DNA of 64,000 nucleotides from Arboricoccus pini (GCF_900187945.1 NZ_FYEH01000003.1:248001-312000), one strand, 5' to 3'; shown: positions 1 to 18,134, counted from the stretch's first letter. Made by a program: numbers and translations. Notes: a model not told the origin generated them from the letters alone.

Positions 1-189
1 AAGCTTTGCGCCGGTACGGGCGATCTCCGCCCGGCTCTTCACTTTATGCGTGCCGGCGCGCCGCTTGGCCAACTGCCAGAGAACAACGCGCTGCAGGATG
101 TCCGCCCGGACCTCGACGCCGAAGACCGCATCGTTCAGTTCGACGGACCCTACTTCGCTGCCGGCTAGGTTCTTAATACTTGCCTGCAT
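1..189 (-). CDS. rplD: 50S ribosomal protein L4, N-terminal part (runs off window edge)
   Basis: The first 63 codons of L4 are visible, starting with ATG at 189 and still open at base 1. The translation begins [18 protein letters not shown] and contains [18 protein letters not shown], which matches the L4 N-terminal region with its conserved RxGTHxxKxR block. L4 is an assembly protein of the large subunit and in many bacteria also represses its own S10 operon. It follows rplC by 4 bases and so belongs to the S10 operon. The C-terminal two thirds lie outside the window. Confidence 0.95.
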   Translation of the reverse strand, partial: MQASIKNLAGSEVGSVELNDAVFGVEVRADILQRVVLWQLAKRRAGTHKVKSRAEIARTGAKL

Positions 190-193
190 GGGA

Positions 194-913
194 TCAGACC
201 TCACCCTCATCGGCCACCACCGCCTCGGCCTCTTGGCCTGCCCGTAAGATCGCTGCCGGATAAGGGGCGCTTTTGGGGAGTGCCTTCTTCACGGCGTCGG
301 TCACGCGCAGGTAGGTGCCCTTGGCCCCGGGCACGGCGCCCTTGACCAGAATCACGCCACGCTGAGGATCAACGCCGAACACCTCCAGGTTCTGCACGGT
401 CGCCCGATGGGCGCCCATGTGGCCGGCCATCTTCTTGCCTTTGAAGACGCGACCCGGATCTTGGCGATTGCCGGTCGAACCATGGCTTCGATGCGAGATC
501 GACACACCATGGCTGGCGCGCAGGCCGCCAAAATTGTGGCGCTTCATGACGCCGGCAAAGCCTTTACCGATCGTGACACCAGCCACGTCGACATATTGAC
601 CAGCCACAAAATGACCTACGTGGATCTCGGCGCCTACCTCAAGGAGTGCATCGCCAGACACACGAAATTCCTGGACGTTCCGCTTGGGCTCGACCTTCGC
701 CTTAGCGAAGTGCCCGCGCTCACCCTGACTCACGTTCTTGGCCTTGGCGCGACCGACGCCAAGCTGGACGGCCTCATAGCCGTCATTCTCGACCGTCCGA
801 ACAGCAACGACCTGGCATTCCTCAACTTTCAGGACGGTAACCGGAATATGGCTTCCATCGTCACCGAACAGCCGCGTCATACCGACTTTTTGAGCGATCA
901 AACCTGTACGCAT
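194..913 (-). CDS. rplC: 50S ribosomal protein L3
   Basis: This 239-residue protein begins [16 protein letters not shown], the standard L3 start. It carries the L3 signature region around residues 120-165 ([13 protein letters not shown], then [21 protein letters not shown]). L3 binds 23S rRNA near the peptidyl transferase centre and is one of the first assembly proteins. The C-terminal tail after about residue 205 is an alanine-rich extension of the kind seen in alphaproteobacterial L3. It sits between rpsJ (10 bases upstream) and rplD and is cotranscribed with them. Confidence 0.97.
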   Translation of the reverse strand: MRTGLIAQKVGMTRLFGDDGSHIPVTVLKVEECQVVAVRTVENDGYEAVQLGVGRAKAKNVSQGERGHFAKAKVEPKRNVQEFRVSGDALLEVGAEIHVGHFVAGQYVDVAGVTIGKGFAGVMKRHNFGGLRASHGVSISHRSHGSTGNRQDPGRVFKGKKMAGHMGAHRATVQNLEVFGVDPQRGVILVKGAVPGAKGTYLRVTDAVKKALPKSAPYPAAILRAGQEAEAVVADEGEV

Positions 914-923
914 CGTTCCCGCC

Positions 924-1232
924 TCAGAGCTTGATCTCGACGTCGACGCCCGCTGCGAGGTCGAGCTTCATAAGCGCGTCGACCGTCTGCGGCGTCGGGT
1001 CGACGATGTCGAGCAGGCGCTTGTGAGTCCGAATCTCGAATTGCTCACGGCTTTTCTTGTCAACATGGGGCGACCGATTAACCGTGAACTTCTCGATCCG
1101 ATTAGGGAGCGGGATCGGGCCGCGCACCCGAGCTCCCGTGCGCTTCGCCGTACCCACGATCTCACGCACGGACTGGTCCAGCACACGATGATCGAACGCC
1201 TTGAGGCGAATGCGAATGTTTTGCGTATCCAT
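924..1232 (-). CDS. rpsJ: 30S ribosomal protein S10 / transcription antitermination factor NusE
   Basis: This 102-residue protein starts [19 protein letters not shown], a textbook S10 N-terminus. An in-frame ATG six codons upstream (1250) is rejected because the family starts at [11 protein letters not shown]. The protein contains the S10 signature [20 protein letters not shown] and the HKRLLDI block. S10 is part of the 30S head and, as NusE, pairs with NusB in antitermination complexes. It is the first gene of the S10 operon and is preceded by a folded 270-base leader after tuf. Confidence 0.97.
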   Translation of the reverse strand: MDTQNIRIRLKAFDHRVLDQSVREIVGTAKRTGARVRGPIPLPNRIEKFTVNRSPHVDKKSREQFEIRTHKRLLDIVDPTPQTVDALMKLDLAAGVDVEIKL

Positions 1233-1260
1233 GGTCGTTCGACCGCTCATCCCAATAGTT

Positions 1261-1347
1261 TACCGCCCCGACCGCTCGGGTCAGGGTGTGGCGAGGGTTT
1301 CGGGCTCGCCACCCATAACTTCGGGAGCGGGCCCGAAGGACCGCTCC
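1261..1347 (-). promoter_or_regulatory. Structured 5' leader of the S10 operon (two hairpins, one with a UUCG loop)
   Basis: Read on the minus strand, bases 1347-1324 form a 10-bp stem with one mismatch closed by a UUCG tetraloop (GGAGCGGTCC / GGCCCGCTCC). Bases 1314-1284 form a second hairpin, with TGGCGAG pairing CTCGCCA. A short GACC/GGTC stem follows, near 1281-1265. The whole block lies directly before the rpsJ start at 1232. S10 leaders in other bacteria serve L4 autoregulation, so a similar role here is an inference from position and folding only. Confidence 0.45.
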
Positions 1348-1377
1348 GCTGCTCATCATCTTGCGATGGGGAGGCGC

Positions 1378-1406
1378 CTTTTAGCCAAGCTGGGCAAAAA
1401 GGTAAA
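1378..1406 (-). promoter_or_regulatory. Possible sigma-70 promoter for the S10 operon
   Basis: On the minus strand there is TTTACC, a 17-base spacer, then TAAAAG. This is a fair but imperfect match to TTGACA-N17-TATAAT. It sits in the gap between tuf copy 1 and rpsJ, upstream of the folded leader. Transcription from the str operon could also read through, so this would be a supplementary promoter. Confidence 0.3.
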
Positions 1407-1460
1407 GCCCCTTTTCACAAGCCGCCCATCGCCGAGGCGATGGCTTCGCCAAAGAGCATG

Positions 1461-1491
1461 CAGTGCCGCAGGAAAAAAAACCGCGGCACTG
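1461..1491 (-). terminator. Inverted repeat just downstream of tuf copy 1, with a T8 run in the loop
   Basis: The 9-bp arms CAGTGCCGC and GCGGCACTG pair perfectly around a 13-base loop holding eight consecutive T residues on the transcribed (minus) strand. The hairpin begins 11 bases after the tuf stop codon. It is not a classic intrinsic terminator, because the U run lies inside the loop and not after the stem. It may act as a weak terminator, pause or processing site between tuf and rpsJ. Confidence 0.4.
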
Positions 1492-1496
1492 TCGAT

Positions 1497-2695
1497 CTAT
1501 CTCAAGCGATGACGGATGCGACGACGCCGGCACCGACGGTACGGCCACCCTCGCGGATGGCAAACCGCAGGCCCTGCTCCATCGCAATCGGTGCGATCAG
1601 TTCGACTTCCATCGTGATATTGTCCCCAGGCATCACCATCTCGGTGCCCTCGGGTAGCTTGATCGAGCCCGTCACGTCCGTCGTCCGGAAATAGAACTGC
1701 GGACGATAGTTCGAGAAGAACGGCGTGTGACGACCACCCTCTTCCTTGTTCAGGATATACGTCTCGGCCATGAACTTCGTGTGCGGCGTGATCGAGCCCG
1801 GCTTGCAGAGAACCTGACCGCGCTCAACGTCATCTCGCTTCGTGCCGCGCAGCAGGATGCCGACATTGTCGCCAGCCTCGCCACGGTCCAGAAGCTTGCG
1901 GAACATCTCCACACCCGTGCACGTCGTCTTCTGCGTCGCCCGGATACCGACGATCTCGACTTCGTCGCCCACCTTGATGATGCCACGCTCAACACGACCC
2001 GTCACAACCGTGCCACGGCCCGAGATCGAGAACACATCCTCAATCGGCATCAGGAACGGCTGGTCCACCGCCCGCTCCGGCTGCGGAATATACGTGTCCA
2101 CCGCCGTCATCAGCTCAAGGATGCGATCCTTGCCCACCGCGTCGTCCTTGCCCTCAAGCGCCGCCAGCGCCGAGCCCTTGATGATCGGGATGTCGTCCCC
2201 TGGAAACTCATACTTCGAGAGCAGCTCGCGAACCTCGAGCTCCACCAGCTCCAAAAGCTCCGGGTCGTCGACCATGTCGACCTTGTTCAAGAACACCACC
2301 AGCGCAGGAACACCAACCTGCCGAGCCAGCAAAATGTGCTCCCGCGTCTGCGGCATCGGACCGTCAGCCGCCGACACAACCAGGATCGCGCCATCCATCT
2401 GCGCTGCACCCGTGATCATGTTCTTCACGTAGTCCGCATGGCCTGGGCAGTCCACGTGCGCATAGTGACGATCCTGCGTCTCGTATTCCACATGCGCCGT
2501 GTTGATCGTAATGCCCCGGGCCTTCTCCTCAGGAGCCTTGTCAATCGAATCGTACGCCTGGAACGTCGCGCCGCCCGTCTCAGCCAGCACCTTCGTGATC
2601 GCCGCCGTCAACGTCGTCTTGCCATGGTCAACATGGCCAATCGTCCCAATATTCGCGTGCGGCTTCGTCCGCGAAAACTTCTCCTTCGACATCGA
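1497..2695 (-). repeat. 1,199-bp direct repeat (tuf copy 1), identical to 18394-19592
   Basis: Aligning the two tuf loci at a constant offset of 16,897 bases shows no difference that I could find. Identity starts 5 bases outside the stop codon and ends 3 bases beyond the start codon, after which the flanks diverge at once. Identity that stops sharply at the gene borders is the usual mark of gene conversion between tuf copies. Confidence 0.9.
1502..2692 (-). CDS. tuf: Elongation factor Tu, copy 1 (str operon)
   Basis: This 396-residue EF-Tu delivers aminoacyl-tRNA to the ribosome as a GTP complex. The G1 motif GHVDHGKTT is at residues 19-27, DCPGH near 81-85, and NKVD near 136-139. Domains 2 and 3 are complete, ending with [11 protein letters not shown]. 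The protein is identical to the second copy at 18399-19589, and the DNA also reads as identical. It is the last gene of the rpsL-rpsG-fusA-tuf operon, 77 bases after fusA. Confidence 0.98.
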   Translation of the reverse strand: MSKEKFSRTKPHANIGTIGHVDHGKTTLTAAITKVLAETGGATFQAYDSIDKAPEEKARGITINTAHVEYETQDRHYAHVDCPGHADYVKNMITGAAQMDGAILVVSAADGPMPQTREHILLARQVGVPALVVFLNKVDMVDDPELLELVELEVRELLSKYEFPGDDIPIIKGSALAALEGKDDAVGKDRILELMTAVDTYIPQPERAVDQPFLMPIEDVFSISGRGTVVTGRVERGIIKVGDEVEIVGIRATQKTTCTGVEMFRKLLDRGEAGDNVGILLRGTKRDDVERGQVLCKPGSITPHTKFMAETYILNKEEGGRHTPFFSNYRPQFYFRTTDVTGSIKLPEGTEMVMPGDNITMEVELIAPIAMEQGLRFAIREGGRTVGAGVVASVIA

Positions 2696-2769
2696 TCTGT
2701 CTCTCCGTGTTCCGACGGCTTAGGGCGGCCTTGAAGGCAGTGCCGGATGTTGAACTAAATGACGCGAAA

Positions 2770-4860
2770 TTAGGCGTATTTTGCGCGGATCTCGTCGGCT
2801 ACCATCTGCGGCACCGGCTCGTAATGGTCGAATACCATCGTGAATTGCGCACGGCCTTGAGAGAGCGAACGCAACGTGTTGACGTAACCGAACATGTTGG
2901 CCAACGGCACCATAGCACTGACAACCTGCGCGTTACCGCGCGGCTCCATGCCGGTGATTTGGCCACGGCGGCTGTTCAGGTCACCGATGATGTCGCCCAT
3001 ATACTCATCAGGCGTCACCGCCTCGACCTTCATCATTGGCTCGAGGAGGATCGGACCAGATTTGGCAATCCCCTCCTTGAACGCAGCGCGGGCTGCGATT
3101 TCGAAGGCCAGCACCGAGCTGTCGACATCATGATAGGCGCCATCGGTGAGCGTCACCTTGACGTCGGTCAATGGAAAGCCCGCGATCGTGCCCGACTGCA
3201 TTGAGGAGGTCAGGCCCTTTTCGACTCCAGGGATGTATTCCTTGGGGACGTTGCCGCCAACGACCTTACTCTCGAATTTGAAGCCTTCGCCCTTCTCACT
3301 GGGTTCAAAGGTGAGCTTGACGCGGGCGAACTGGCCCGAGCCGCCTGTCTGCTTCTTGTGCGTGTAGTCCACGTCGGCCTTGCGCGTGATCGTCTCGCGA
3401 TAGGCAACCTGCGGCGCGCCCACATTAGCCTCGACCTTGAACTCCCGGCGCATGCGGTCGACCAGGATCTCAAGGTGGAGTTCACCCATTCCCTTGATGA
3501 CCGTCTGGCCGGATTCCTGGTCTGTGCTCACGCGGAACGAGGGGTCCTCCTGCGCCAGACGATTGAGCGCCAGGCCCATCTTTTCCTGGTCAGCCTTCGA
3601 TTTCGGCTCGACGGCCACCTCGATCACGGGATCAGGGAATTCCATCCGCTCGAGAATGATAGGCTTCGCTGGGTCGCAGAGCGTATCGCCGGTCGTGGAA
3701 TTTTTCAGACCTGCCAATGCGACGATGTCACCAGCATAGGCTTCCTTGATCTCCTGACGATCGTTGGCATGCATGAGCAAGATCCGGCCGACGCGCTCGC
3801 GCTGATCCTTTACCGAATTTAGCAGGAACGTGCCGCTCTCAACCTTGCCCGAATAGAGACGAACGAAAGTCAGCGAGCCAACGAATGGATCGCTCATAAT
3901 CTTGAACGCCAGGCCCGACATAGGCTCGCTATCGTCGGGATTGCGGATCAGGACCTCATCGGTGCCCGGCTTAACGCCCTCGGTCGGCGGCACGTCCAAT
4001 GGCGATGGAAGATAGTCGACCACAGCGTCCAACAGCGGCTGCACGCCCTTGTTCTTGAAGGCGGAACCGCAAAGAATCGGCACCAGCTTGCCGCTAATCG
4101 CGCCTTTGCGAATACAACGGATCAGCGTGGCCTCGTCGGGTTCATTGCCTCCGAGATAAGCGTCCAGCGCCTCGTCATCGAGTTCGACGGCCGCCTCGAT
4201 CAGCGCTGTACGCAGTTCGGCTGCTTTCTCAGCGAGATCGGCCGGAACAGGTTCATAGGAGAACTTGGCGCCCAATGTCTCCTCGTGCCAGACGATCGCC
4301 TGGTTACGAACCAAGTCGACGACGCCGCGAAAATCGGCTTCAAGCCCGATCGGGAAATTGACGATGACACCGGGCGCACCGAGGCGCTCGCGTATCATCG
4401 ACACACATCGATCAAAATTCGCGCCCGTGCGATCCATCTTGTTGGCAAAACAGATCCGCGGCACCTTGTACTTGTCGGCCTGGCGCCAGACGGTCTCGGA
4501 CTGCGGCTCAACACCAGCAACGCCGTCGAACACCGCGACGGCCCCGTCCAGGACCCGGAGCGAACGCTCGACCTCAATCGTGAAGTCGACGTGGCCCGGA
4601 GTGTCGATGATGTTGATGCGGCAGCGTTCGCCATCACGACCCGGCCAGAAGGTGGTCGTGGCCGCAGACGTGATCGTGATGCCCCGCTCCTGCTCCTGCT
4701 CCATCCAGTCCATCGTCGCAGTGCCTTCATGCACTTCGCCGATCTTGTAGGACTTGCCGGTGTAGTAGAGGACGCGCTCCGTCGTCGTCGTCTTGCCGGC
4801 ATCAATGTGGGCCATGATGCCGATGTTGCGGTAGCGCTCAATAGGAATTTCGCGGGGCAT
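2770..4860 (-). CDS. fusA: Elongation factor G
   Basis: This 696-residue translocase GTPase starts [33 protein letters not shown] (P-loop) lies near residues 17-29, DTPGHVDFT near 88, and [10 protein letters not shown] near 142. The C-terminal domains IV-V include the [15 protein letters not shown] region and the closing EIRAKYA. The length is typical of bacterial EF-G. The start ATG at 4860 follows an AGAGG Shine-Dalgarno. It is the third gene of the str operon, between rpsG and tuf. Confidence 0.98.
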   Translation of the reverse strand: MPREIPIERYRNIGIMAHIDAGKTTTTERVLYYTGKSYKIGEVHEGTATMDWMEQEQERGITITSAATTTFWPGRDGERCRINIIDTPGHVDFTIEVERSLRVLDGAVAVFDGVAGVEPQSETVWRQADKYKVPRICFANKMDRTGANFDRCVSMIRERLGAPGVIVNFPIGLEADFRGVVDLVRNQAIVWHEETLGAKFSYEPVPADLAEKAAELRTALIEAAVELDDEALDAYLGGNEPDEATLIRCIRKGAISGKLVPILCGSAFKNKGVQPLLDAVVDYLPSPLDVPPTEGVKPGTDEVLIRNPDDSEPMSGLAFKIMSDPFVGSLTFVRLYSGKVESGTFLLNSVKDQRERVGRILLMHANDRQEIKEAYAGDIVALAGLKNSTTGDTLCDPAKPIILERMEFPDPVIEVAVEPKSKADQEKMGLALNRLAQEDPSFRVSTDQESGQTVIKGMGELHLEILVDRMRREFKVEANVGAPQVAYRETITRKADVDYTHKKQTGGSGQFARVKLTFEPSEKGEGFKFESKVVGGNVPKEYIPGVEKGLTSSMQSGTIAGFPLTDVKVTLTDGAYHDVDSSVLAFEIAARAAFKEGIAKSGPILLEPMMKVEAVTPDEYMGDIIGDLNSRRGQITGMEPRGNAQVVSAMVPLANMFGYVNTLRSLSQGRAQFTMVFDHYEPVPQMVADEIRAKYA

Positions 4861-4884
4861 GGAGAGCCTCTTAGAGTCCGCCGT

Positions 4885-5361
<477 letters not shown>

Positions 5362-5379
5362 CTAAACTCTCACCGCAGC

Positions 5380-5751
5380 CTATTTCGGCCGCTTCACGCC
5401 GTACTTCGAGCGGCTCTGCTTACGGCCCTGAACACCCTGCGTGTCGAGCGTGCCGCGGATCGTGTGGTAGCGAACGCCGGGAAGATCCTTCACGCGACCA
5501 CCTCGGATGAGCACGACCGAGTGCTCCTGCAGGTTATGGCCTTCGCCCGGAATATAGCTCGTGACCTCGAAGCCATTGGTCAGCCGGACACGTGCGACCT
5601 TACGCAGCGCCGAATTCGGCTTCTTCGGCGTGGTCGTGTAAACGCGAGTGCAGACTCCGCGCTTCTGCGGGCATGCCTCGAGGGCCGGGACCTTGTTACG
5701 GGCCCGCTTCGAGGTGCGCCCTTGCGTCACCAGCTGGTTGATCGTCGGCAT
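5380..5751 (-). CDS. rpsL: 30S ribosomal protein S12
   Basis: This 123-residue protein starts [12 protein letters not shown]. An upstream in-frame ATG at 5835 is rejected because no S12 has that extension. The streptomycin-contact lysines are wild type in [16 protein letters not shown] and [13 protein letters not shown], so a streptomycin-sensitive ribosome is expected. S12 sits at the decoding centre. It is the first gene of the str operon, and a well-formed promoter lies about 190 bases upstream. Confidence 0.97.
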   Translation of the reverse strand: MPTINQLVTQGRTSKRARNKVPALEACPQKRGVCTRVYTTTPKKPNSALRKVARVRLTNGFEVTSYIPGEGHNLQEHSVVLIRGGRVKDLPGVRYHTIRGTLDTQGVQGRKQSRSKYGVKRPK

Positions 5752-5939
5752 CGTGCGGCTGTTCCCAGTTCCACAAGCAAAAAAATTGGCATCAAAACCG
5801 GCTAGAGACGAGGATATCGACCAGACGGCCGTCACTGGCCCTGGCTTATCCCGTTTCCAGCTAAATCATGCGCCGAAGGTTTACGGCCCTTTGACTGCCC
5901 CGTTCCAGGAACCGTCACGCCGCCATGAACGCGGCAGGT

Positions 5940-5968
5940 TCCCTAGGACAGCGGTACCTGTTTGTCAA
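5940..5968 (-). promoter_or_regulatory. Sigma-70 type promoter for the str operon (rpsL-rpsG-fusA-tuf)
   Basis: On the minus strand TTGACA (5968-5963) is followed by a 17-base spacer and TAGGGA (5945-5940). The -35 element is a perfect consensus and the spacing is optimal, while the -10 is weaker. It lies between the hairpin after rpoC and the rpsL start codon, leaving a leader of about 180 bases. Confidence 0.6.
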
Positions 5969-5997
5969 CAGAAGCCTGGCTCGCGCCCCTTCAACGA

Positions 5998-6034
5998 GAC
6001 GGCGATGCGCGTTCAGAAGACGCGCATCGCCGTC
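5998..6034 (-). terminator. Perfect 15-bp hairpin after rpoC
   Basis: The arms GACGGCGATGCGCGT and ACGCGCATCGCCGTC pair without a mismatch around a 7-base loop, starting 18 bases after the rpoC stop. No long T run follows, so it may be a Rho-assisted terminator or a 3' end stabilizer. It separates the rif operon from the str promoter. Confidence 0.6.
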
Positions 6035-6051
6035 AATCCGACGTTGGCTAG

Positions 6052-10233
<4,182 letters not shown>

Positions 10234-10275
10234 CAGAACCTTCTCAACTAAAGACCGTCACCGGGAAACTGAGGC

Positions 10276-10309
10276 GTGGGCGCCGGTCGCGGGAGACCGC
10301 CGCGCCCAC
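10276..10309 (-). other. rpoB-rpoC intercistronic hairpin
   Basis: GTGGGCGC (10276-10283) pairs with GCGCCCAC (10302-10309) in the gap between the rpoB stop and rpoC. It is not followed by a T run, so it is probably an mRNA structure and not a terminator. Confidence 0.4.
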
Positions 10310-10316
10310 AGGATAC

Positions 10317-14417
<4,101 letters not shown>

Positions 14418-14808
14418 CACTGGTCCTCGTCGTTGGTGGTTCACGTTCCGCGTCACGCCGGCTGCACGACGGATACGCTGGAAGCGATCCACGACTTCAA
14501 TGGTGACAAACGCCGGGCCTCGACGTTAGACGCGATACTGAGGCCCTTGGCGCAACAGCGCGATACCGCGCCGGGGCTCCACTGATCAGGCAGAGCCGCC
14601 TTTTCAAATGCCGTCCAACAAGGACGGTGCCAGGCCGTTGGAAGCTGCAGGCTTGCTTCCGACGCCCCGCTGCACAAACGGATTTGACCGCGTGATCGCG
14701 ACCACGCGGTCGTCCTACCTGATAGATAGGTAGAGACAGCTCCTTTCAACCCCCTCCTGCCCGGATAAGCCGAGCCGATTGGGGAGGGAGCCATCAGGCT
14801 CCGCGATC
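14418..14808 (-). other. 391-base rplL-rpoB intercistronic region with hairpins
   Basis: No gene is visible here. On the minus strand a GGAGCC/GGCTCC hairpin (14787-14802) begins 6 bases after the rplL stop. A 9-bp stem GACCGCGTG/CACGCGGTC lies at 14686-14711. In other bacteria this gap holds a partial terminator and an RNase III site that set the lower rpoBC level relative to L7/L12. The hairpins fit such a role, but this is inferred from position. Confidence 0.45.
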
Positions 14809-15192
14809 TTATTTAACCTCGACGGTCGCGCCAGCGGCTTCGAGCTGCGCCTTGATCTTGGCAGCGTCTTCCTTGTTGACCGCCTCTTTGACAGCCTTCG
14901 GCGCGGCTTCGACCAGGTCCTTGGCTTCCTTCAAGCCCAAACCGGTAATCGCCCGGACCTCCTTGATGACGTTAATCTTCTGAGCACCCGCGCTCGCCAG
15001 AATGACGTCAAACTCGGTCTGTTCTTCAGCCGGGGCAGCAGCGGCGCCACCAGCGGCACCACCAACGGCGGCCACCGCCACAGGCGCAGCAGCCGACACG
15101 CCCCACTTCTCCTCTAGAAGCTTCGAGAGCTCAGCCGCCTCGAGGACGGTCAGCTTCGAGAGGTCTTCGACCAATTGTTCGAGATTTGCCAT
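14809..15192 (-). CDS. rplL: 50S ribosomal protein L7/L12
   Basis: This 127-residue stalk protein begins [20 protein letters not shown]. An ATG six codons upstream is not used by the family. The N-terminal dimerization domain is followed by an alanine/glycine hinge (about residues 37-58). The conserved C-terminal domain contains [13 protein letters not shown]-like and [18 protein letters not shown]-like blocks, with minor substitutions. The stalk recruits translation GTPases. It follows rplJ by 76 bases. Confidence 0.97.
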   Translation of the reverse strand: MANLEQLVEDLSKLTVLEAAELSKLLEEKWGVSAAAPVAVAAVGGAAGGAAAAPAEEQTEFDVILASAGAQKINVIKEVRAITGLGLKEAKDLVEAAPKAVKEAVNKEDAAKIKAQLEAAGATVEVK

Positions 15193-15268
15193 CGCACCCA
15201 CACTCCACAAGAAACTTCTATGCCGCCATCAAGGCGGGAGTTAGCTAAACAAGGGCTGGCTTTCGGCC

Positions 15269-15784
15269 TCAGCCCTCACCTTTTTCGGCCTTGGCGGCCA
15301 GAACTCGTGCCACCTGACCAGCAGGAGCCTGAAGAACCCCGACCAGACGCGATGCCGGCGTCTGGAGCACGGCTATAATCTTGGCACGCAGCTCGTCGAG
15401 CGACGGCAACGAAGCAAGCGCCTGAACCGCCGACGCGTCGAGCACATTGGCGCCCAAACCGCCGCCAACGATCTTCAGCTTGTCGTTCTTCTTGGCATAG
15501 TCGACGACGGCCTTGGTCGCAGCGACGGGGTCACTGGAATAGGCAATCGCCGTTGGCCCGACAAAAAGATCGGCGATGCTCTCGAAGGGCGTGCCTTCCA
15601 GCGCTCGCTTGGTCAGCCTGTTCTTCGTTACCTTGAATGCCCCGCCGGCCTTACGGACATTGCCGCGCAGCTCGGTGATCTCAGGCACACTCAGGCCCTT
15701 GTAGTGCGCGACTACGACGACGCCCGCCGTACCGAACACGCTCTGCAAGTCGTCGATGAATTGAGCTTTTTCGGCTCTAAGCAC
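15269..15784 (-). CDS. rplJ: 50S ribosomal protein L10
   Basis: This 171-residue protein anchors the L7/L12 stalk on 23S rRNA. It has a GTG start at 15784, preceded by GGAG six bases upstream. The N-terminus (LRAEKAQFIDDL) matches the MDRAEKAEFV-type family start. The GLSVPEITELR and VTKNRLTKRAL blocks are present, followed by a C-terminal helix for L12 dimers. It is the first gene after the rplA-rplJ attenuator, so L10-L12 autoregulation is likely. Confidence 0.96.
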   Translation of the reverse strand: MLRAEKAQFIDDLQSVFGTAGVVVVAHYKGLSVPEITELRGNVRKAGGAFKVTKNRLTKRALEGTPFESIADLFVGPTAIAYSSDPVAATKAVVDYAKKNDKLKIVGGGLGANVLDASAVQALASLPSLDELRAKIIAVLQTPASRLVGVLQAPAGQVARVLAAKAEKGEG

Positions 15785-15887
15785 GATGGTCTCCGAAACC
15801 CTGGTCGGTCAGCCGCGGCTCTAAGGTTGCCAAGCGCCGCTGACTGGAGCGCCGACCCGCCATCGATATTCCAGATGCGCAGACACG

Positions 15888-15923
15888 AAAAAACCGCCTC
15901 ATGCCACTGGCAATTTGAGGCGG
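15888..15923 (-). terminator. Terminator-like attenuator in the rplJ leader
   Basis: On the minus strand CCGCCTCA and TGAGGCGG form a perfect 8-bp stem with an inner TGCC/GGCA extension, immediately followed by six T residues. This is a canonical intrinsic terminator. It lies about 150 bases after rplA and 104 bases before rplJ. It can therefore cap the rplKA unit or attenuate rplJL-rpoBC. Confidence 0.75.
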
Positions 15924-16072
15924 ACCCTGCATCGGAACTTGACGGTTCCAAAACGAGAGCTGGACCATAGCGATCCGTCTCCGTCATGCAAGGTCTAATT
16001 CGCGAAAAAAGGCATCCGGCTCTATTTTTCTCCCGCCGAGTTGGCTCAGTCGGGAGAAGTATCTCCTGCCGG

Positions 16073-16768
16073 TCAGGCCACCAGTGAAGCAATCTCGAGC
16101 TTCACGCCTGGGCCCATGGTCGAGCTCAGATGCGCGCGCTTGAGATATGTGCCCTTGGCGCCCGCAGGCTTTGCCCGGTTCACGGCATCAACGAAAGCTC
16201 TGACATTGGCGGCAAGCTCGGCCGGACCAAAGCTAGCCTTGCCGACACCAGCATGGACGATGCCCGCCTTCTCGACACGAAATTGGACCTGACCGCCCTT
16301 GGCCGCCTCGACGGCCTCCCTGACGTTCGGGGTCACAGTGCCGAGCTTGGGATTGGGCATCAAGCCACGCGGGCCCAACACCCTGCCGAGACGGCCCACC
16401 AGAGCCATCATGTCAGGCGTGGCGATGCAACGATCGAAGTCGATCGTCCCGCCCTGAATCGTCTCGGCGAGGTCCTCCGCGCCAACAATATCAGCGCCGG
16501 CTGCCTTCGCTTCCTCGGCTTTATCGCCACGAGCGAAGACAGCCACCTTAAGGGTCTTGCCGGTACCGTGTGGCAGATTAACGGTGCCACGCACCATCTG
16601 GTCTGCATGTCGCGGATCGACACCCAACGAGAGTGCCACTTCGATGGTCTCGTCGAACTTGGCCTTGGACGCACCTTTGATGGAGGCCACCGCCTCATCC
16701 AAGTCGTAGAACTTGTCCCGATCGATTGCCGAGAGAGCGGCCTTCAGCCTTTTGCCTTGCTTTGCCAT
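16073..16768 (-). CDS. rplA: 50S ribosomal protein L1
   Basis: This 231-residue protein starts [17 protein letters not shown] and contains the L1 signature near residues 115-140 ([20 protein letters not shown] followed by PKLGTVT). L1 forms the mobile stalk at the E site and in many bacteria represses the rplKA mRNA. The start lies 5 bases after the rplK stop, so translational coupling is likely. Confidence 0.97.
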   Translation of the reverse strand: MAKQGKRLKAALSAIDRDKFYDLDEAVASIKGASKAKFDETIEVALSLGVDPRHADQMVRGTVNLPHGTGKTLKVAVFARGDKAEEAKAAGADIVGAEDLAETIQGGTIDFDRCIATPDMMALVGRLGRVLGPRGLMPNPKLGTVTPNVREAVEAAKGGQVQFRVEKAGIVHAGVGKASFGPAELAANVRAFVDAVNRAKPAGAKGTYLKRAHLSSTMGPGVKLEIASLVA

Positions 16769-16773
16769 CGTCC

Positions 16774-17205
16774 TCAGCCCACCACTTCCATGCCCATCGA
16801 CCGGGCGGAGCCGGCGATCATCTTGGCCGCCGCATCGACGTCGTTGGCATTGAGATCGGTCATCTTCGCCAGGGCGATCTCACGGATCTGCTCCATCGTG
16901 ACCTTGCCCACCATGGCGCCCTTGCCCGGCGTCTGGCTGCCACTCTTGAGATTGGCGGCCTTCTTCAGAAAATAAGTAACGGGCGGTGTCTTGGTGATGA
17001 AGGTGAAGGTCCGGTCCGCATAAGCGGTGATGATAACCGGAATCGGCATGCCGACCTCGAGACCCTGGGTCTGGGCGTTGAACGCCTTGCAGAACTCCAT
17101 GATGTTAAGGCCGCGCTGACCCAGCGCCGGACCGATCGGCGGGCTGGGATTGGCTTTACCTGCTGGGACCTGCAGCTTGATATAGCCGAGGACTTTCTTG
17201 GCCAT
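16774..17205 (-). CDS. rplK: 50S ribosomal protein L11
   Basis: This 143-residue protein begins [20 protein letters not shown], followed by [21 protein letters not shown], the L11 N-terminal proline-rich signature (thiostrepton-binding region). The C-terminal rRNA-binding domain ends with [21 protein letters not shown]11 works at the GTPase-associated centre. The leader upstream (17206-17325) contains small hairpins that could hold an L1 repressor site. Confidence 0.97.
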   Translation of the reverse strand: MAKKVLGYIKLQVPAGKANPSPPIGPALGQRGLNIMEFCKAFNAQTQGLEVGMPIPVIITAYADRTFTFITKTPPVTYFLKKAANLKSGSQTPGKGAMVGKVTMEQIREIALAKMTDLNANDVDAAAKMIAGSARSMGMEVVG

Positions 17206-17264
17206 GGGCCACTCCTGATTCGCGGTGCATGCGCGCCTTCAGGCGCTCCCGCGTGGCTGATGAC

Positions 17265-17279
17265 GGATGACCGCCATCC
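17265..17279 (-). promoter_or_regulatory. Small hairpin in the rplK leader, candidate L1 autoregulation site
   Basis: GGATG and CATCC arms flank a 5-base loop on the minus strand, 60 bases before rplK. A GCGCC/GGCGC hairpin follows nearer the start. L1 represses rplKA by binding a leader hairpin in E. coli. The identity of this site as that target is only inferred from position. Confidence 0.25.
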
Positions 17280-17325
17280 ATTCTCACCGCCCGAGCCGTC
17301 ACTGACCAGGACGATAACGAAAAGG

Positions 17326-17856
17326 TTAAAGCTTCTCGACCTGCGAATATTCCAGATCGACCGGCGTCGCACGGCCGAAGATCGAGACCAGGACCTTGAG
17401 CCTGTTCTTCGTGTCGTCGACTTCCTCGACCGTACCGTTGAACGAGGCGAATGGGCCATCGGAGACCCGGACCTGCTCGCCGACCAAATAGGAAATCGAG
17501 GGTTTGGGATGCTCGACCCCTTCTTTAACCTGATTGATGATACGGTCGGCCTCAGCATCCGGAATGGGTGAAGGCTTGCCGCCCGGCCCCAGAAATCCAG
17601 TCACCTTGCCGGTATTGCGCACCAGCGACCAAGTCTCGTCGTTCAACTCCATCTTCACCAGTACATAGCCCGGGAAGAATTTCCGCTCCGCCGCAACCTT
17701 CTTGCCGCGACGGATCTCGGTCACTTCCTCGACCGGCACCATGATCTGCTCGAACTGATGAGCCAGGCCCTTCTGCTCAGCCTGCTCCTCAAGGCTCTCT
17801 TTGACCTTCTTCTCGAAGCCCGAATAGACGTGGATGATATACCAGCGCATCGCCAT
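17326..17856 (-). CDS. nusG: Transcription termination/antitermination protein NusG
   Basis: This 176-residue protein starts [20 protein letters not shown]. The first ATG (17856) is chosen because GGAG lies 9 bases upstream of it. The NGN domain (WYIIHVYSG to about residue 110, with [10 protein letters not shown]) is followed by a KOW domain with [19 protein letters not shown] near residues 125-145. NusG binds the polymerase clamp and couples it to Rho or S10. It sits between secE and rplK. Confidence 0.97.
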   Translation of the reverse strand: MAMRWYIIHVYSGFEKKVKESLEEQAEQKGLAHQFEQIMVPVEEVTEIRRGKKVAAERKFFPGYVLVKMELNDETWSLVRNTGKVTGFLGPGGKPSPIPDAEADRIINQVKEGVEHPKPSISYLVGEQVRVSDGPFASFNGTVEEVDDTKNRLKVLVSIFGRATPVDLEYSQVEKL

Positions 17857-17871
17857 GAAACTTGGGCTCCG

Positions 17872-18069
17872 TCAGATGCCAACGCCAAGGACCGTGCGTA
17901 CGGCTATGGCGATGATCTCATCGACTGCAAAGAAAAACAGGCCTGCCACCGCTGACATGGCGATCACGCTGATGGTCGTGAACGTCAGTTCCTTGCGTGT
18001 CGGCCAAGTCACCCGGCCGAGTTCCTGGCGGACTTCACGAAAGAACTGCAGCGGTGACGTCTTGAACAT
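17872..18069 (-). CDS. secE: Preprotein translocase subunit SecE
   Basis: This 65-residue single-span SecE has the conserved amphipathic block EVRQELGRVTWPTRKEL at residues 11-27. One transmembrane helix follows at about residues 33-55. The short form is normal in alphaproteobacteria. It stabilizes SecY in the inner-membrane translocon. It is directly upstream of nusG (15 bases) and downstream of tRNA-Trp, as in many bacteria. Confidence 0.96.
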   Translation of the reverse strand: MFKTSPLQFFREVRQELGRVTWPTRKELTFTTISVIAMSAVAGLFFFAVDEIIAIAVRTVLGVGI

Positions 18070-18134
18070 AAATCCTGGCTACCAAAGAAAGAACAACGCC
18101 CTGCGATCAGGGACGGTCGGGACGGCGGCTGCGT

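Noticed and set aside
1727-2734. A 335-codon plus-strand ORF opposite tuf copy 1
   Set aside because: Antisense shadow; the same ORF occurs opposite tuf copy 2 because the DNA is identical.
16028-16058. TTCTCCCG/CGGGAGAA inverted repeat after rplA, considered as a terminator
   Set aside because: On neither strand is it followed by a T run, and a better terminator lies at 15888-15923.
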